11,714 bases of DNA from Opitutaceae bacterium UBA4094 (lineage in GTDB: Bacteria; Verrucomicrobiota; Verrucomicrobiia; Opitutales; Opitutaceae). Each line of letters begins with the position of its first letter. Positions within the stretch are counted from its first letter, which is position 1. Of the stretch, positions 1 to 5,997 are shown piece by piece. Below the pieces are notes generated by a model that ran no database searches, had not been told where the DNA came from, and saw only the letters and a program-made list of their open reading frames with translations. Made by a program: the position numbers and the translations under genes. The DNA lies in the NCBI GenBank assembly GCA_002382525.1, contig DFYA01000254.1, forward strand, positions 1 through 11,714. The letters are read 5' to 3'.

Positions 1-584
1 CCCGCCAGTCGGATGCGCCCAAATTCGCGATGGGCGAGCCGAATCGCGCGCAACAAACGCGTGACCCACTCATCCCGCGGCGGGATCGGATGCCGCCCGA
101 AACTCTCGGCCAGGCGCCCCGCCACGCCGCACAGTGATGCATCGTTCTGCCACGGACGATTGGTCACGTTGAGGCCCACGCCCGCCAGCAGGGTGTTCTG
201 CCCGCCTTGCTCCACGAGAATGCCCCCCACCTTGCTCATACCGACCATCAAGTCGTTTGGCCAACGCAAGCGCAGCTCTACCACACCGGCGCGACGCAAT
301 GCCGTGCAAATCCCCCAGCCCACCGCCAACGCAAATCCTTTCGCTGCGAGCGCATCGCCGTCATAGGGCAACACGGCTGTCAGGTAGATTCCTCCAAGAT
401 CCGACACATACGTGCGCTCCGCTTGTCCGCGTCCGGCGGTCTGTTCGTCGGCCCACACCACCGACCACGCCGGCAGGTCGCGTGCCAGCGCCTGCGTCGA
501 TACGACACTCACGTGATGCGAAATCGTCCAGCCCGGCCCCCGACGGACCGGTGGTTTATCCGAGGGAGAGGCGATGGACGTCAT
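1..584 (-). CDS. birA: Biotin--[acetyl-CoA-carboxylase] ligase (BirA), 3' end cut by window edge
   Basis: Cytoplasmic biotin-protein ligase: it activates biotin with ATP to biotinyl-5'-AMP and transfers it to the lysine of a biotin carrier domain. I translated the minus strand from the ATG at 584 and obtained 194 residues before the window ends. Family motifs appear in order: STQALA (29-34), GRGQAER (51-57, the biotin/adenylate loop, canonically GRGRxGR), WPNDLM (108-113), KVGGILVE (118-125, with the catalytic lysine) and GVGLNV. Only about 28 residues precede the catalytic domain, so there is no winged-helix DNA-binding domain and it cannot be a BirA-type repressor. The start is supported by AGG five bases upstream of the ATG. 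It lies 24 bp after the OadB-type gene on the same strand, so it is probably the last gene of the decarboxylase operon, next to the gene for its substrate. The C-terminal domain lies outside the window. Confidence 0.93.
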   Translation of the reverse strand, partial: MTSIASPSDKPPVRRGPGWTISHHVSVVSTQALARDLPAWSVVWADEQTAGRGQAERTYVSDLGGIYLTAVLPYDGDALAAKGFALAVGWGICTALRRAGVVELRLRWPNDLMVGMSKVGGILVEQGGQNTLLAGVGLNVTNRPWQNDASLCGVAGRLAESFGRHPIPPRDEWVTRLLRAIRLAHREFGRIRLA

Positions 585-608
585 GAAAACCTGAATACAG
601 GGTTCGTT

Positions 609-1853
609 TTATTGGCCGAGCGTGGAGATGAAATACCCCGCCGCGACCGCCGTGCCGATGACCCCGGCGACATTGGGCCCCATGGCGTGCATGAGCAGGT
701 TGTTGCCCTTGTCGTAGCGCTGGCCCTCCACGTGCGAAACGCGCGCCGCCATCGGCACCGCCGACACGCCTGCCGAACCGATGAGCGGGTTGATCGGATG
801 GCCCGGGGCAACGACGTTCATCAGTTTCGCGCAGAGGACCCCCGCCGCCGTCGAACAACCGAAAGCCACCACGCCAAGCACGATGATCTTTAGCGTCGCC
901 GGCGCGAGGAAGCTCTCCGCCGCCATGGTGAGGCCCACGCTCGTTCCCAAGAACAACGTGAGCACATTGATGATCTCGTTTTGCGCCGACTTGACCAGGC
1001 GCTCGGTCACCGCGCATTCGCGGAGGAAGTTGCCCAACATGAGCATCATGATCAGCGGGGATGCGGCTGGCACCAGCAGCACGCAAATAATCATCACCCC
1101 GATCGCGAAGACGAGTTTCTCCAGTTTCGAGACTTTGCGCAGCGTCGGCATGCGAATAACGCGTTCCTTCTTCGTGGTGAGGAGGCGCATGATCGGCGGC
1201 TGAATGAGCGGCACGAGCGCCATGTAGCTGTAAGCGGCCACCGCCACGGCGCCGAGAAGTTCAGGCGCGAGTTTATTGCTCAGGAAGATTGCCGTCGGGC
1301 CGTCCGCGCCGCCGATGATGGCGATGGAAGCCGATTGCTTGGCGGTAAAACCGAAGAGGCCCGCGCCCATAAAAGTCATGAACAACCCCAACTGCGCGGC
1401 CACGCCAAGCAGCAGCGTGCGCGGCAACGCGATCAATGGACCGAAATCCGTGAGCGCACCGACACCGAGGAAGATGAGCGGCGGGAACAGCTCCAACTTG
1501 AGTCCCTGTGAAATGAAATCGAACAGACCGCCCTCGACCCGGGTAACGCGGGTGCGCGTCACCTCTCCGGTCGCACTCCCCCCTCCATCCGGCGACGCGA
1601 TGGCATGGCCTTCGACGACAAACGTGGCGGTTTCACGCACGCCGTCGGCTCGCAGTTCCGAGGTGATGACGCCGTGAGTCGGGAGGTTGGCGACGAGCGC
1701 GCCAAACGCGATGGGCACCAACAGGAGCGGTTCGAAACGTTTGCCGACCGCGAGCCAGAGGAGCACGCCAGAGACCGCCCACATGACGATCATCTTCCAG
1801 GTGAGCAGACCGAAGCCGGTGGTCTGCAGATAATCGAAAAAACCGGAGAGCAT
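609..1853 (-). CDS. mmdB: Na+-translocating methylmalonyl-CoA decarboxylase beta subunit (OadB family)
   Basis: Integral membrane subunit that decarboxylates carboxybiotin and couples this to Na+ export across the inner membrane. It has 414 residues with many hydrophobic segments. Family hallmarks: FLGVGALTDFGPLIA (128-142), GGADGPTAIF (181-190), YSYMALVPLIQPP (208-220), NPLIGSAGVSAVPMAARV (355-372) and LLMHAMGPNVAGVIG (386-400). By alignment from memory to Klebsiella OadB, D184, Y210, N355 and S364 correspond to the Na+/H+ pathway residues D203, Y229, N373 and S382. Residues about 58-107 form a polar, Gly/Ser/Thr-rich segment between the first hydrophobic stretch and the conserved core; it is absent in the shorter ~373-residue beta subunits as I remember them. 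The gene starts 11 bp after the OadG-type gene. The family also serves oxaloacetate and glutaconyl-CoA decarboxylases; the upstream epimerase and PccB/MmdA-type carboxyltransferase point to methylmalonyl-CoA. Confidence 0.95.
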   Translation of the reverse strand: MLSGFFDYLQTTGFGLLTWKMIVMWAVSGVLLWLAVGKRFEPLLLVPIAFGALVANLPTHGVITSELRADGVRETATFVVEGHAIASPDGGGSATGEVTRTRVTRVEGGLFDFISQGLKLELFPPLIFLGVGALTDFGPLIALPRTLLLGVAAQLGLFMTFMGAGLFGFTAKQSASIAIIGGADGPTAIFLSNKLAPELLGAVAVAAYSYMALVPLIQPPIMRLLTTKKERVIRMPTLRKVSKLEKLVFAIGVMIICVLLVPAASPLIMMLMLGNFLRECAVTERLVKSAQNEIINVLTLFLGTSVGLTMAAESFLAPATLKIIVLGVVAFGCSTAAGVLCAKLMNVVAPGHPINPLIGSAGVSAVPMAARVSHVEGQRYDKGNNLLMHAMGPNVAGVIGTAVAAGYFISTLGQ

Positions 1854-1864
1854 GGGAGATCGAG

Positions 1865-2368
1865 TTACCGAATGCGGTGCGAAGAAAAGATATCGCGGCG
1901 ACCTTCACGCGCCCACGATGGATCGGAGTGTAGCGGGTTCACAGCCACCACCCGCGCACGGCCTTCAAATATCGTGTGCACGGCCGCGGCGATGATCGCG
2001 TGGATCACCTCCGGTTCGGAGGGCGCTACGGAGAGGATGCGCGCGCGACCGTTCGAGGCGGCGTGCACGGTCGCAGTGATCAAGGCACACGTCAGAGGAG
2101 GAAGGGCTGCAGGTTCCGACATGCCCACCGTCGCCGTCGCGGGTTCAGGCGCGACTGAAGGAGCGGGCACAGCTGCGGGCTTGGATCGCGTTACACCGGC
2201 GTTTCGCCGAAACACCGCTCCGCTGATTTCTAGCAGCATCCAGATTCCGCCCAACGCGACCAAAACCACTAGCAGCCCGCTGAGTTGATACGCGAGACTC
2301 TCGCCCCAACTGGGATAATCCGGGATGACGGCAATCATGAGAGGGTCGGATGAAAATGCTGTTATCAC
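1865..2368 (-). CDS. mmdD: OadG-type delta subunit of the decarboxylase, with duplicated C-terminal motif
   Basis: Small membrane subunit that in the Na+-pump decarboxylases links the carboxyltransferase to the membrane beta subunit. The 167 residues comprise one transmembrane segment (about 28-50), a Pro/Ala-rich linker (64-91) and a cytoplasmic C-terminal part. The end WAREGRRDIFSSHRIR (152-167) matches the C-terminal W..GR...SHR motif I associate with OadG-like proteins. Residues 92-114 and 121-143 are tandem copies of one motif, sharing A-x-I-x-A-x-VH and GRAR at a constant offset of 29. At 167 residues it is longer than the usual 80-120. The chosen start is a GTG at 2368 with a weak GGA upstream; an ATG at 2338 would remove ten residues without touching the membrane segment. 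It sits 18 bp after the biotin carrier gene and 11 bp before the beta-subunit gene. Family assignment rests on topology, C-terminal motif and operon position. Confidence 0.82.
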   Translation of the reverse strand: MITAFSSDPLMIAVIPDYPSWGESLAYQLSGLLVVLVALGGIWMLLEISGAVFRRNAGVTRSKPAAVPAPSVAPEPATATVGMSEPAALPPLTCALITATVHAASNGRARILSVAPSEPEVIHAIIAAAVHTIFEGRARVVAVNPLHSDPSWAREGRRDIFSSHRIR

Positions 2369-2386
2369 GTCCGAGTTTCCGGGAGA

Positions 2387-2809
2387 TCAGTCCATCCGGA
2401 TAATGACCGAGCCCTCTTCCACGCCGTCACCCGGCGTGGCGAGAATCTGGGCGATTTTGCCGGCTTTGGGCGCGAAGATGTAGGTGTTCATCTTCATCGC
2501 TTCGATCGTGGCAACCTGCGCGCCCTCCTCGACTGTCTGACCGACGGCCACGTCGACCGAAACGAGTTTTCCCGAGAGCGGGCAAGTGATGTCGTTGGCG
2601 CCGGCAGGACCGCGCGGTGCCGCAGCGGGCACAGGTGCCTGAATAGGCGCGACCGGCGGAGCGACCGGTGCCGGGGCAGGCGGTGCAGCCACCCGTGTGG
2701 GCGCGGCGACCGGAATCGGCGCGGACGCTGCGACGGGCGTGCCCTCGTCGAGCACCTCGACGAGCACTTCATAGACTTTGCCTTCAACGGTGACTCGGAG
2801 CTTTTTCAT
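2387..2809 (-). CDS. mmdC: Biotin carrier subunit (gamma) of methylmalonyl-CoA decarboxylase
   Basis: Carries the biotin that shuttles CO2 from the carboxyltransferase to the membrane beta subunit. 140 residues in three parts: a short N-terminal beta region (1-23, MKKLRVTVEGKVYEV, typical of decarboxylase biotin carriers), a long flexible Pro/Ala linker (about 24-70) and a biotinyl/lipoyl domain (about 73-140). The biotinylation site is EAMKM (103-107), with K106 as the modified lysine, 34 residues from the C-terminus as is normal for the family. The domain ends in the usual PGDGVEEG turn (126-133). It follows the carboxyltransferase gene by 68 bp and precedes the delta-subunit gene by 18 bp. 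The product should be biotinylated by the BirA encoded last in the same operon. A propionyl-CoA carboxylase carrier is less likely because no biotin carboxylase domain is present here. Confidence 0.95.
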   Translation of the reverse strand: MKKLRVTVEGKVYEVLVEVLDEGTPVAASAPIPVAAPTRVAAPPAPAPVAPPVAPIQAPVPAAAPRGPAGANDITCPLSGKLVSVDVAVGQTVEEGAQVATIEAMKMNTYIFAPKAGKIAQILATPGDGVEEGSVIIRMD

Positions 2810-2877
2810 AACGTTGGATGGAATCGATCAGCGAACTTGGTGGGAGAAGTGGATTGGGACGGGAGCGGGCGCCGGTT

Positions 2878-4431
2878 TTAAAGCGGGATGTTGCCGTGCT
2901 TCTTTGGCGGACGCGTCTCGCGTTTCGACAGGGTGTTTCTCAACGCGAGCGCGACAACGCTGCGGGTCTGCGCGGGCTCGATCACGTCGGTGATCATGCC
3001 CTTTCGCGCGGCGGTGTAGGGAGACGCGAATTTGTCGCGATACTCGGCGGCGAGTTCTTTCTCTTTCGCCTTGGGATCGGCGGCGGCGGCGATCTCGCGC
3101 TTGAAGAGAATCTTGGCCGCCCCGTCGGCGCCCATCACGGCGATTTCGGCGCACGGCCACGCGTAAACTTGGTCCGCGCCCATGTCGCTCGAACACATCG
3201 CGAGGTAGGCGCCACCATAGGCCTTGCGCATGATGACCGTGATTTTCGGCACGGTGGCCGACGCGTAGGCAAAGAGCATCTTGGCGCCGTGGCGAATGAT
3301 GCCGCCGCGCTCCTGGGCAGAGCCGGGCATGAAGCCCGGGATATCCACGAGGGTGACAACCGGGATGTTGAAGACGTTGCAGAAACGAATGAAGCGCGCG
3401 CCCTTGTCGGAGGAATCGATGTCGAGCGTGCCAGCTTTGACCATCGGCTGGTTTGCGACGATTCCGACCACGATGCCTTCGATGCGGGCGAAACCGACGA
3501 CGAGGTTCTTGGCCCACTCCTTGTGCACTTCGAGGAAGTCGCCTTCGTCCACCAGACGCGCGATGATCTTCTTCACATCGAGCGGAGACTTGGCGTCGGC
3601 AGGCACCAGTTCGTTCATCGCGGCGTCGGACTCGAGGACGAGCGACGGCGTGGGACGATGCGGCGGGTCCATGACGTTGTTCGAGGGCAGGAACGAAAAG
3701 AGTTTTTTAGTGAGTTCGAGCGCGTGGGTTTCGTCCTCCGCGATGAAGTGGATGTTGCCGCTCACCGAGGCGTGCGCCATCGCGCTGCCGACCTGGTCCA
3801 TGGTGACGACTTCGCCGGTGGCGGCTTTGATGACTTCCGGGCCGCAGATAAACATCTGGGCATTGTTCCGGGTCATGATGATGAAGTCGGTCAACGCAGG
3901 CGAATACGCCGCGCCACCGGCACACGGGCCGGCGATGATCGACACCTGCGGCACCACGCCGGAGAGAAGCACGTTGCGGAAAAACACCTGGCCATAACCC
4001 GAGAGCGAATCGTCGCCTTCCTGAATGCGCGCGCCGCCGGAGTCGTTGATGCCGAGCACCGGCATGCCGGACCGCTGGGCATAGTCCATGAGGTCGCAGA
4101 TTTTTTTGGCATGAATGCGCCCGACTGCACCGCCGCCAACGGTAAAGTCTTGGCTGAACGCGGCGACCGGGCGGCCGTTCACAAAACCGACGCCGGTCAC
4201 GACACCGTCGCCCGGGAACGATTTGTCCTCCATGCCGAAGTCGTGGCAGTCGTGGTCGGTATGCATGCCCCACTCCATGAAGGTATGCGGATCGAACAGG
4301 GCGAGCAGGCGCTCGCGGGCGCTCATGAGACCTTTGGCGCGACGGGCGGCGAGCTTGTCTTCGCCGCCGGCCGCAAGGGCGACGCGACGTTTTTCGGCGA
4401 GTTGGGCGAGGAGTTCGGGGGCGATGGCCAT
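2878..4431 (-). CDS. mmdA: Methylmalonyl-CoA decarboxylase carboxyltransferase alpha subunit (MmdA/PccB family)
   Basis: Cytoplasmic carboxyltransferase that moves the carboxyl group of (S)-methylmalonyl-CoA to biotin on the carrier subunit, releasing propionyl-CoA. The 517 residues are full length for the family, with two crotonase-fold halves. Motifs: SGGARIQEG (131-139) and GPCAGGAAYSPALTDF (168-183) in the N-terminal acyl-CoA half; VKAGTLDIDSSDKGARF (331-347), DIPGFMPGSAQERGG (363-377) and RKAYGGAYLAM (402-412) in the C-terminal biotin half; and the family C-terminus KKHGNIPL (510-517). The paired Gly-Gly oxyanion elements GPCAGGA and KAYGGA are intact. The gene begins 24 bp after the epimerase gene. 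Sequence alone does not separate MmdA from propionyl-CoA carboxylase beta; the adjacent carrier, OadG and OadB genes decide for the Na+-pumping decarboxylase. No clear Shine-Dalgarno precedes the ATG, but the N-terminus aligns with the family from about residue 12. Confidence 0.95.
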   Translation of the reverse strand: MAIAPELLAQLAEKRRVALAAGGEDKLAARRAKGLMSARERLLALFDPHTFMEWGMHTDHDCHDFGMEDKSFPGDGVVTGVGFVNGRPVAAFSQDFTVGGGAVGRIHAKKICDLMDYAQRSGMPVLGINDSGGARIQEGDDSLSGYGQVFFRNVLLSGVVPQVSIIAGPCAGGAAYSPALTDFIIMTRNNAQMFICGPEVIKAATGEVVTMDQVGSAMAHASVSGNIHFIAEDETHALELTKKLFSFLPSNNVMDPPHRPTPSLVLESDAAMNELVPADAKSPLDVKKIIARLVDEGDFLEVHKEWAKNLVVGFARIEGIVVGIVANQPMVKAGTLDIDSSDKGARFIRFCNVFNIPVVTLVDIPGFMPGSAQERGGIIRHGAKMLFAYASATVPKITVIMRKAYGGAYLAMCSSDMGADQVYAWPCAEIAVMGADGAAKILFKREIAAAADPKAKEKELAAEYRDKFASPYTAARKGMITDVIEPAQTRSVVALALRNTLSKRETRPPKKHGNIPL

Positions 4432-4455
4432 GGTCGTCGTGTTTTGTGGATACGC

Positions 4456-4878
4456 TTAGTGGGCGGCGTCCGCGCCCGGTTTTACCGCGCAGAGTTCGGT
4501 GAGCACGCCCCGCGTGGACTTCGGGTGGAGAAACGCCACGAGCTTCCCGGCGGCACCGTCGAAAGGCGTCTCGTGGATAAGACGCACGCCCGCGCCGGAG
4601 GCCTGCTTGAGCTGTGCGGCGATGTCGTCCGTGCGGAAGGCGATGTGGTGAATGCCTTCGCCGCGGTCGGCGAGAAATTTGGCGATCGGGCTTTCATCGG
4701 AGGTCGGTTCGAGGAGTTCGAGGTGCACGCCGCCCACATCGAAGAAGGCGGTGCGAACGCGTTGGGAGGCGACTTCCTCGCGACCAAGACACGCGAGGCC
4801 GAGGGCCTTCTCGTAATAGGGAATGGCTTCGTCGAGGGAGCGAACGGCGATTCCAAGGTGATCGATTGATTGGATCAT
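4456..4878 (-). CDS. mce: Methylmalonyl-CoA epimerase
   Basis: Interconverts (R)- and (S)-methylmalonyl-CoA, linking methylmalonyl-CoA mutase to the decarboxylase encoded just downstream. It is a 140-residue glyoxalase/VOC-fold protein, about the usual length, with two beta-alpha-beta-beta-beta modules. Module 1 begins IDHLGIAVRSLDEA (5-18), module 2 GIHHIAFRTDDI (75-86). Likely metal ligands are H7, E54 (in VHLELLEPTSDESPIAKF, 51-68), H77 or H78, and E128 (in LTELC). The stretch ELLEPTSDESPI followed by GEGIHHIAF is characteristic of bacterial epimerases and separates it from glyoxalase I. It is the first gene of the operon. An AGGG at 4887-4890 lies eight bases upstream of the ATG and supports the start. 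The methylmalonyl-CoA mutase genes are not in the window. Confidence 0.94.
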   Translation of the reverse strand: MIQSIDHLGIAVRSLDEAIPYYEKALGLACLGREEVASQRVRTAFFDVGGVHLELLEPTSDESPIAKFLADRGEGIHHIAFRTDDIAAQLKQASGAGVRLIHETPFDGAAGKLVAFLHPKSTRGVLTELCAVKPGADAAH

Positions 4879-5047
4879 GGGGAAAACCCTGAGTGGGTGT
4901 GGTTAATTTACTCCGATGCCTGGAGACCGACTGCGCGAATCTTGGCTAGGAGTGCGCATGCGCGGCTTTTTTGTTCCCGGTTGCGCAAAGCGAGAGCCCG
5001 CTCGGAATGCCCCCGCCTCCCTTCTCCTCGAAAACCAATGTGCTCGC
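4879..5047 (-). promoter_or_regulatory. Upstream region of the decarboxylase operon, with two palindromes and an A6 tract
   Basis: The 169 bp between the pseudouridine synthase stop and mce must hold the operon's promoter if it is transcribed independently. Visible elements are a perfect 10-bp palindrome GCGCATGCGC (4954-4963), a T6 run at 4967-4972 (an A6 tract on the coding strand), and an 8-bp palindrome TTGCGCAA (4981-4988). The coding strand has an AT-rich TAAATTAA about 25 bp before the epimerase start, a possible -10, but I see no convincing -35 at the right distance. The palindromes could be operator sites. No clear intrinsic terminator for the upstream pseudouridine synthase gene was found on the minus strand here. 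Confidence 0.35.
4887..4890 (-). promoter_or_regulatory. Probable Shine-Dalgarno of mce
   Basis: On the minus strand AGGG lies eight bases before the ATG of the epimerase gene. It is one of the few recognisable ribosome-binding motifs in the window and fixes the start of the operon's first gene. Confidence 0.5.
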
Positions 5048-5788
5048 CTAAGCGTTAAAGCCCAACCGCTCGGAGCAGAATCGGCGCATGTCTTCAGGCA
5101 GGGGGGCGCGAAACGTGAACGGCAAGCCCGCCGCTTCCAGTCCGATCTCGGCGCAATGCAATGCGTGCCGGTCCATCAAGAGCTTCGACTCCAAGGCCGG
5201 CGTCCAGCCGTGGTCGATGAAATCGAGATAACAGCGCGGGTCCGGTCCGTAGATCTTGTCGCCCACGACCGAGTGTCCCAGCCACTGGAGGTGTGCGCGG
5301 ATCTGATGTTTTCGCCCCGTCTCCAAATCGGCGCTCACCAACGAAAATCCATTCGTGGCCACTTCCGTGCTGAAGTGGGTGATACATGCTTTCGCCTCCA
5401 TGTCGCCCATCCGCACGACCGCACTCTTCACAAACACCGGGCTGTGCAGGTCGACGCCGAGCGGCTGGTTAACCGTGACTGGCTCCCGCAGTTCGCCCCA
5501 CACGATCGCCCGGTAACGTTTACTGACTCGACGCTCCTGCATGGCCTTCTGCAGGCGCGACGCCATTTGGGAGTCCTTCGCCAAAACGATGATGCCGCTC
5601 GTCTCGCGGTCCAATCGGAACACCAGATGCATGGTCGGCAGCCCGGTGTATTCGCGCGCGGCGCCAACCAGGCTCGACCACGGACCGGCCTTCGACGGAT
5701 GGCAGACCACGTCGCCGGGTTTGGAGATCACCAAGAGCCGATCGTCTTCGTGCACGATCCACGTCTTCAACTCGTCGGGCTCGATCAT
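5048..5788 (-). CDS. RluA-family RNA pseudouridine synthase
   Basis: Converts specific uridines in rRNA or tRNA to pseudouridine in the cytoplasm. From the ATG at 5788 it has 246 residues. Motifs: DDRLLVISKPGDVVCHP (15-31, family form 'KPxGxxvhp'), FRLDRETSGIIVLAKD (57-72) with the catalytic D60, SKRYRAIVWGEL (about 91-102) and GRKHQIRAHLQWLGHSVVGD near the centre of the second half. No S4 RNA-binding domain precedes the catalytic domain, unlike RluC or RluD, so it resembles the short RluA-type proteins. The usual motif is HRLDxxTSG; here F replaces H. The frame is open for 211 codons further upstream, but that stretch overlaps the dehydrogenase gene, is Arg-rich and shows no domain. The ATG at 5788 is preceded by AAGG nine bases away, and homology begins right after it. 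The substrate nucleotide cannot be deduced. Confidence 0.9.
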   Translation of the reverse strand: MIEPDELKTWIVHEDDRLLVISKPGDVVCHPSKAGPWSSLVGAAREYTGLPTMHLVFRLDRETSGIIVLAKDSQMASRLQKAMQERRVSKRYRAIVWGELREPVTVNQPLGVDLHSPVFVKSAVVRMGDMEAKACITHFSTEVATNGFSLVSADLETGRKHQIRAHLQWLGHSVVGDKIYGPDPRCYLDFIDHGWTPALESKLLMDRHALHCAEIGLEAAGLPFTFRAPLPEDMRRFCSERLGFNA

Positions 5789-5997
5789 GCGCACGGTGCC
5801 TTCGCGCGGTTCTCCGCGGCGCGGTGGCCAAGCACACGCGCGGATCGGATAATCGACGGGAGACGTGGGTTGCCGTGTTGCAGGCGGTTCTCGCAGGGGC
5901 TCCGCCTCTTTAAATAGAACGCGCCCTCCGTGCGCGTTGGCTTCGTCGCACGGTTCCAGCGGCGCCCGGAGGTCGCCCTCCGCCTTGGGAATCTCGC
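5789..5997 (-). other. Intergenic region with three small hairpins between the dehydrogenase and pseudouridine synthase genes
   Basis: No gene is supported in these 209 bp. Three inverted repeats are visible: CGGAGG/CCTCCG with a four-base loop at 5967-5982; AACGCGC/GCGCGTT with a seven-base loop at 5918-5938; and AGGCGG/CCGCCT at 5882-5907 with a 14-base interval. The region must contain any terminator of the dehydrogenase gene and any leader or promoter of the pseudouridine synthase gene. Confidence 0.4.
5910..5938 (-). terminator. Possible weak intrinsic terminator of the SDR gene
   Basis: On the minus strand a perfect 7-bp stem (AACGCGC/GCGCGTT, 5918-5938) with a seven-base loop is followed by TTCTATTTAAA. 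It lies about 60 bases after the dehydrogenase stop. The downstream tract is only moderately T-rich, so termination would be inefficient; it could instead be a leader structure of the pseudouridine synthase mRNA. Confidence 0.35.

Noticed and set aside
2878..4431. Propionyl-CoA or acetyl-CoA carboxylase beta subunit
   Set aside because: The sequence family fits, but no biotin carboxylase gene is adjacent, while OadG- and OadB-type membrane subunits are, so the decarboxylase reading is better.
2818..4869. 683-codon open frame on the plus strand across the carboxyltransferase and epimerase genes
   Set aside because: It is antisense to two genes with full family motifs. Its translation is rich in Arg, Gly, Asp and His with no domain, as expected for the opposite strand of GC-rich genes.
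4951..4972. Plus-strand intrinsic terminator (GC palindrome followed by T6)
   Set aside because: No plus-strand gene lies upstream, and the 10-bp palindrome would leave almost no loop; an operator-like or promoter role is more plausible.
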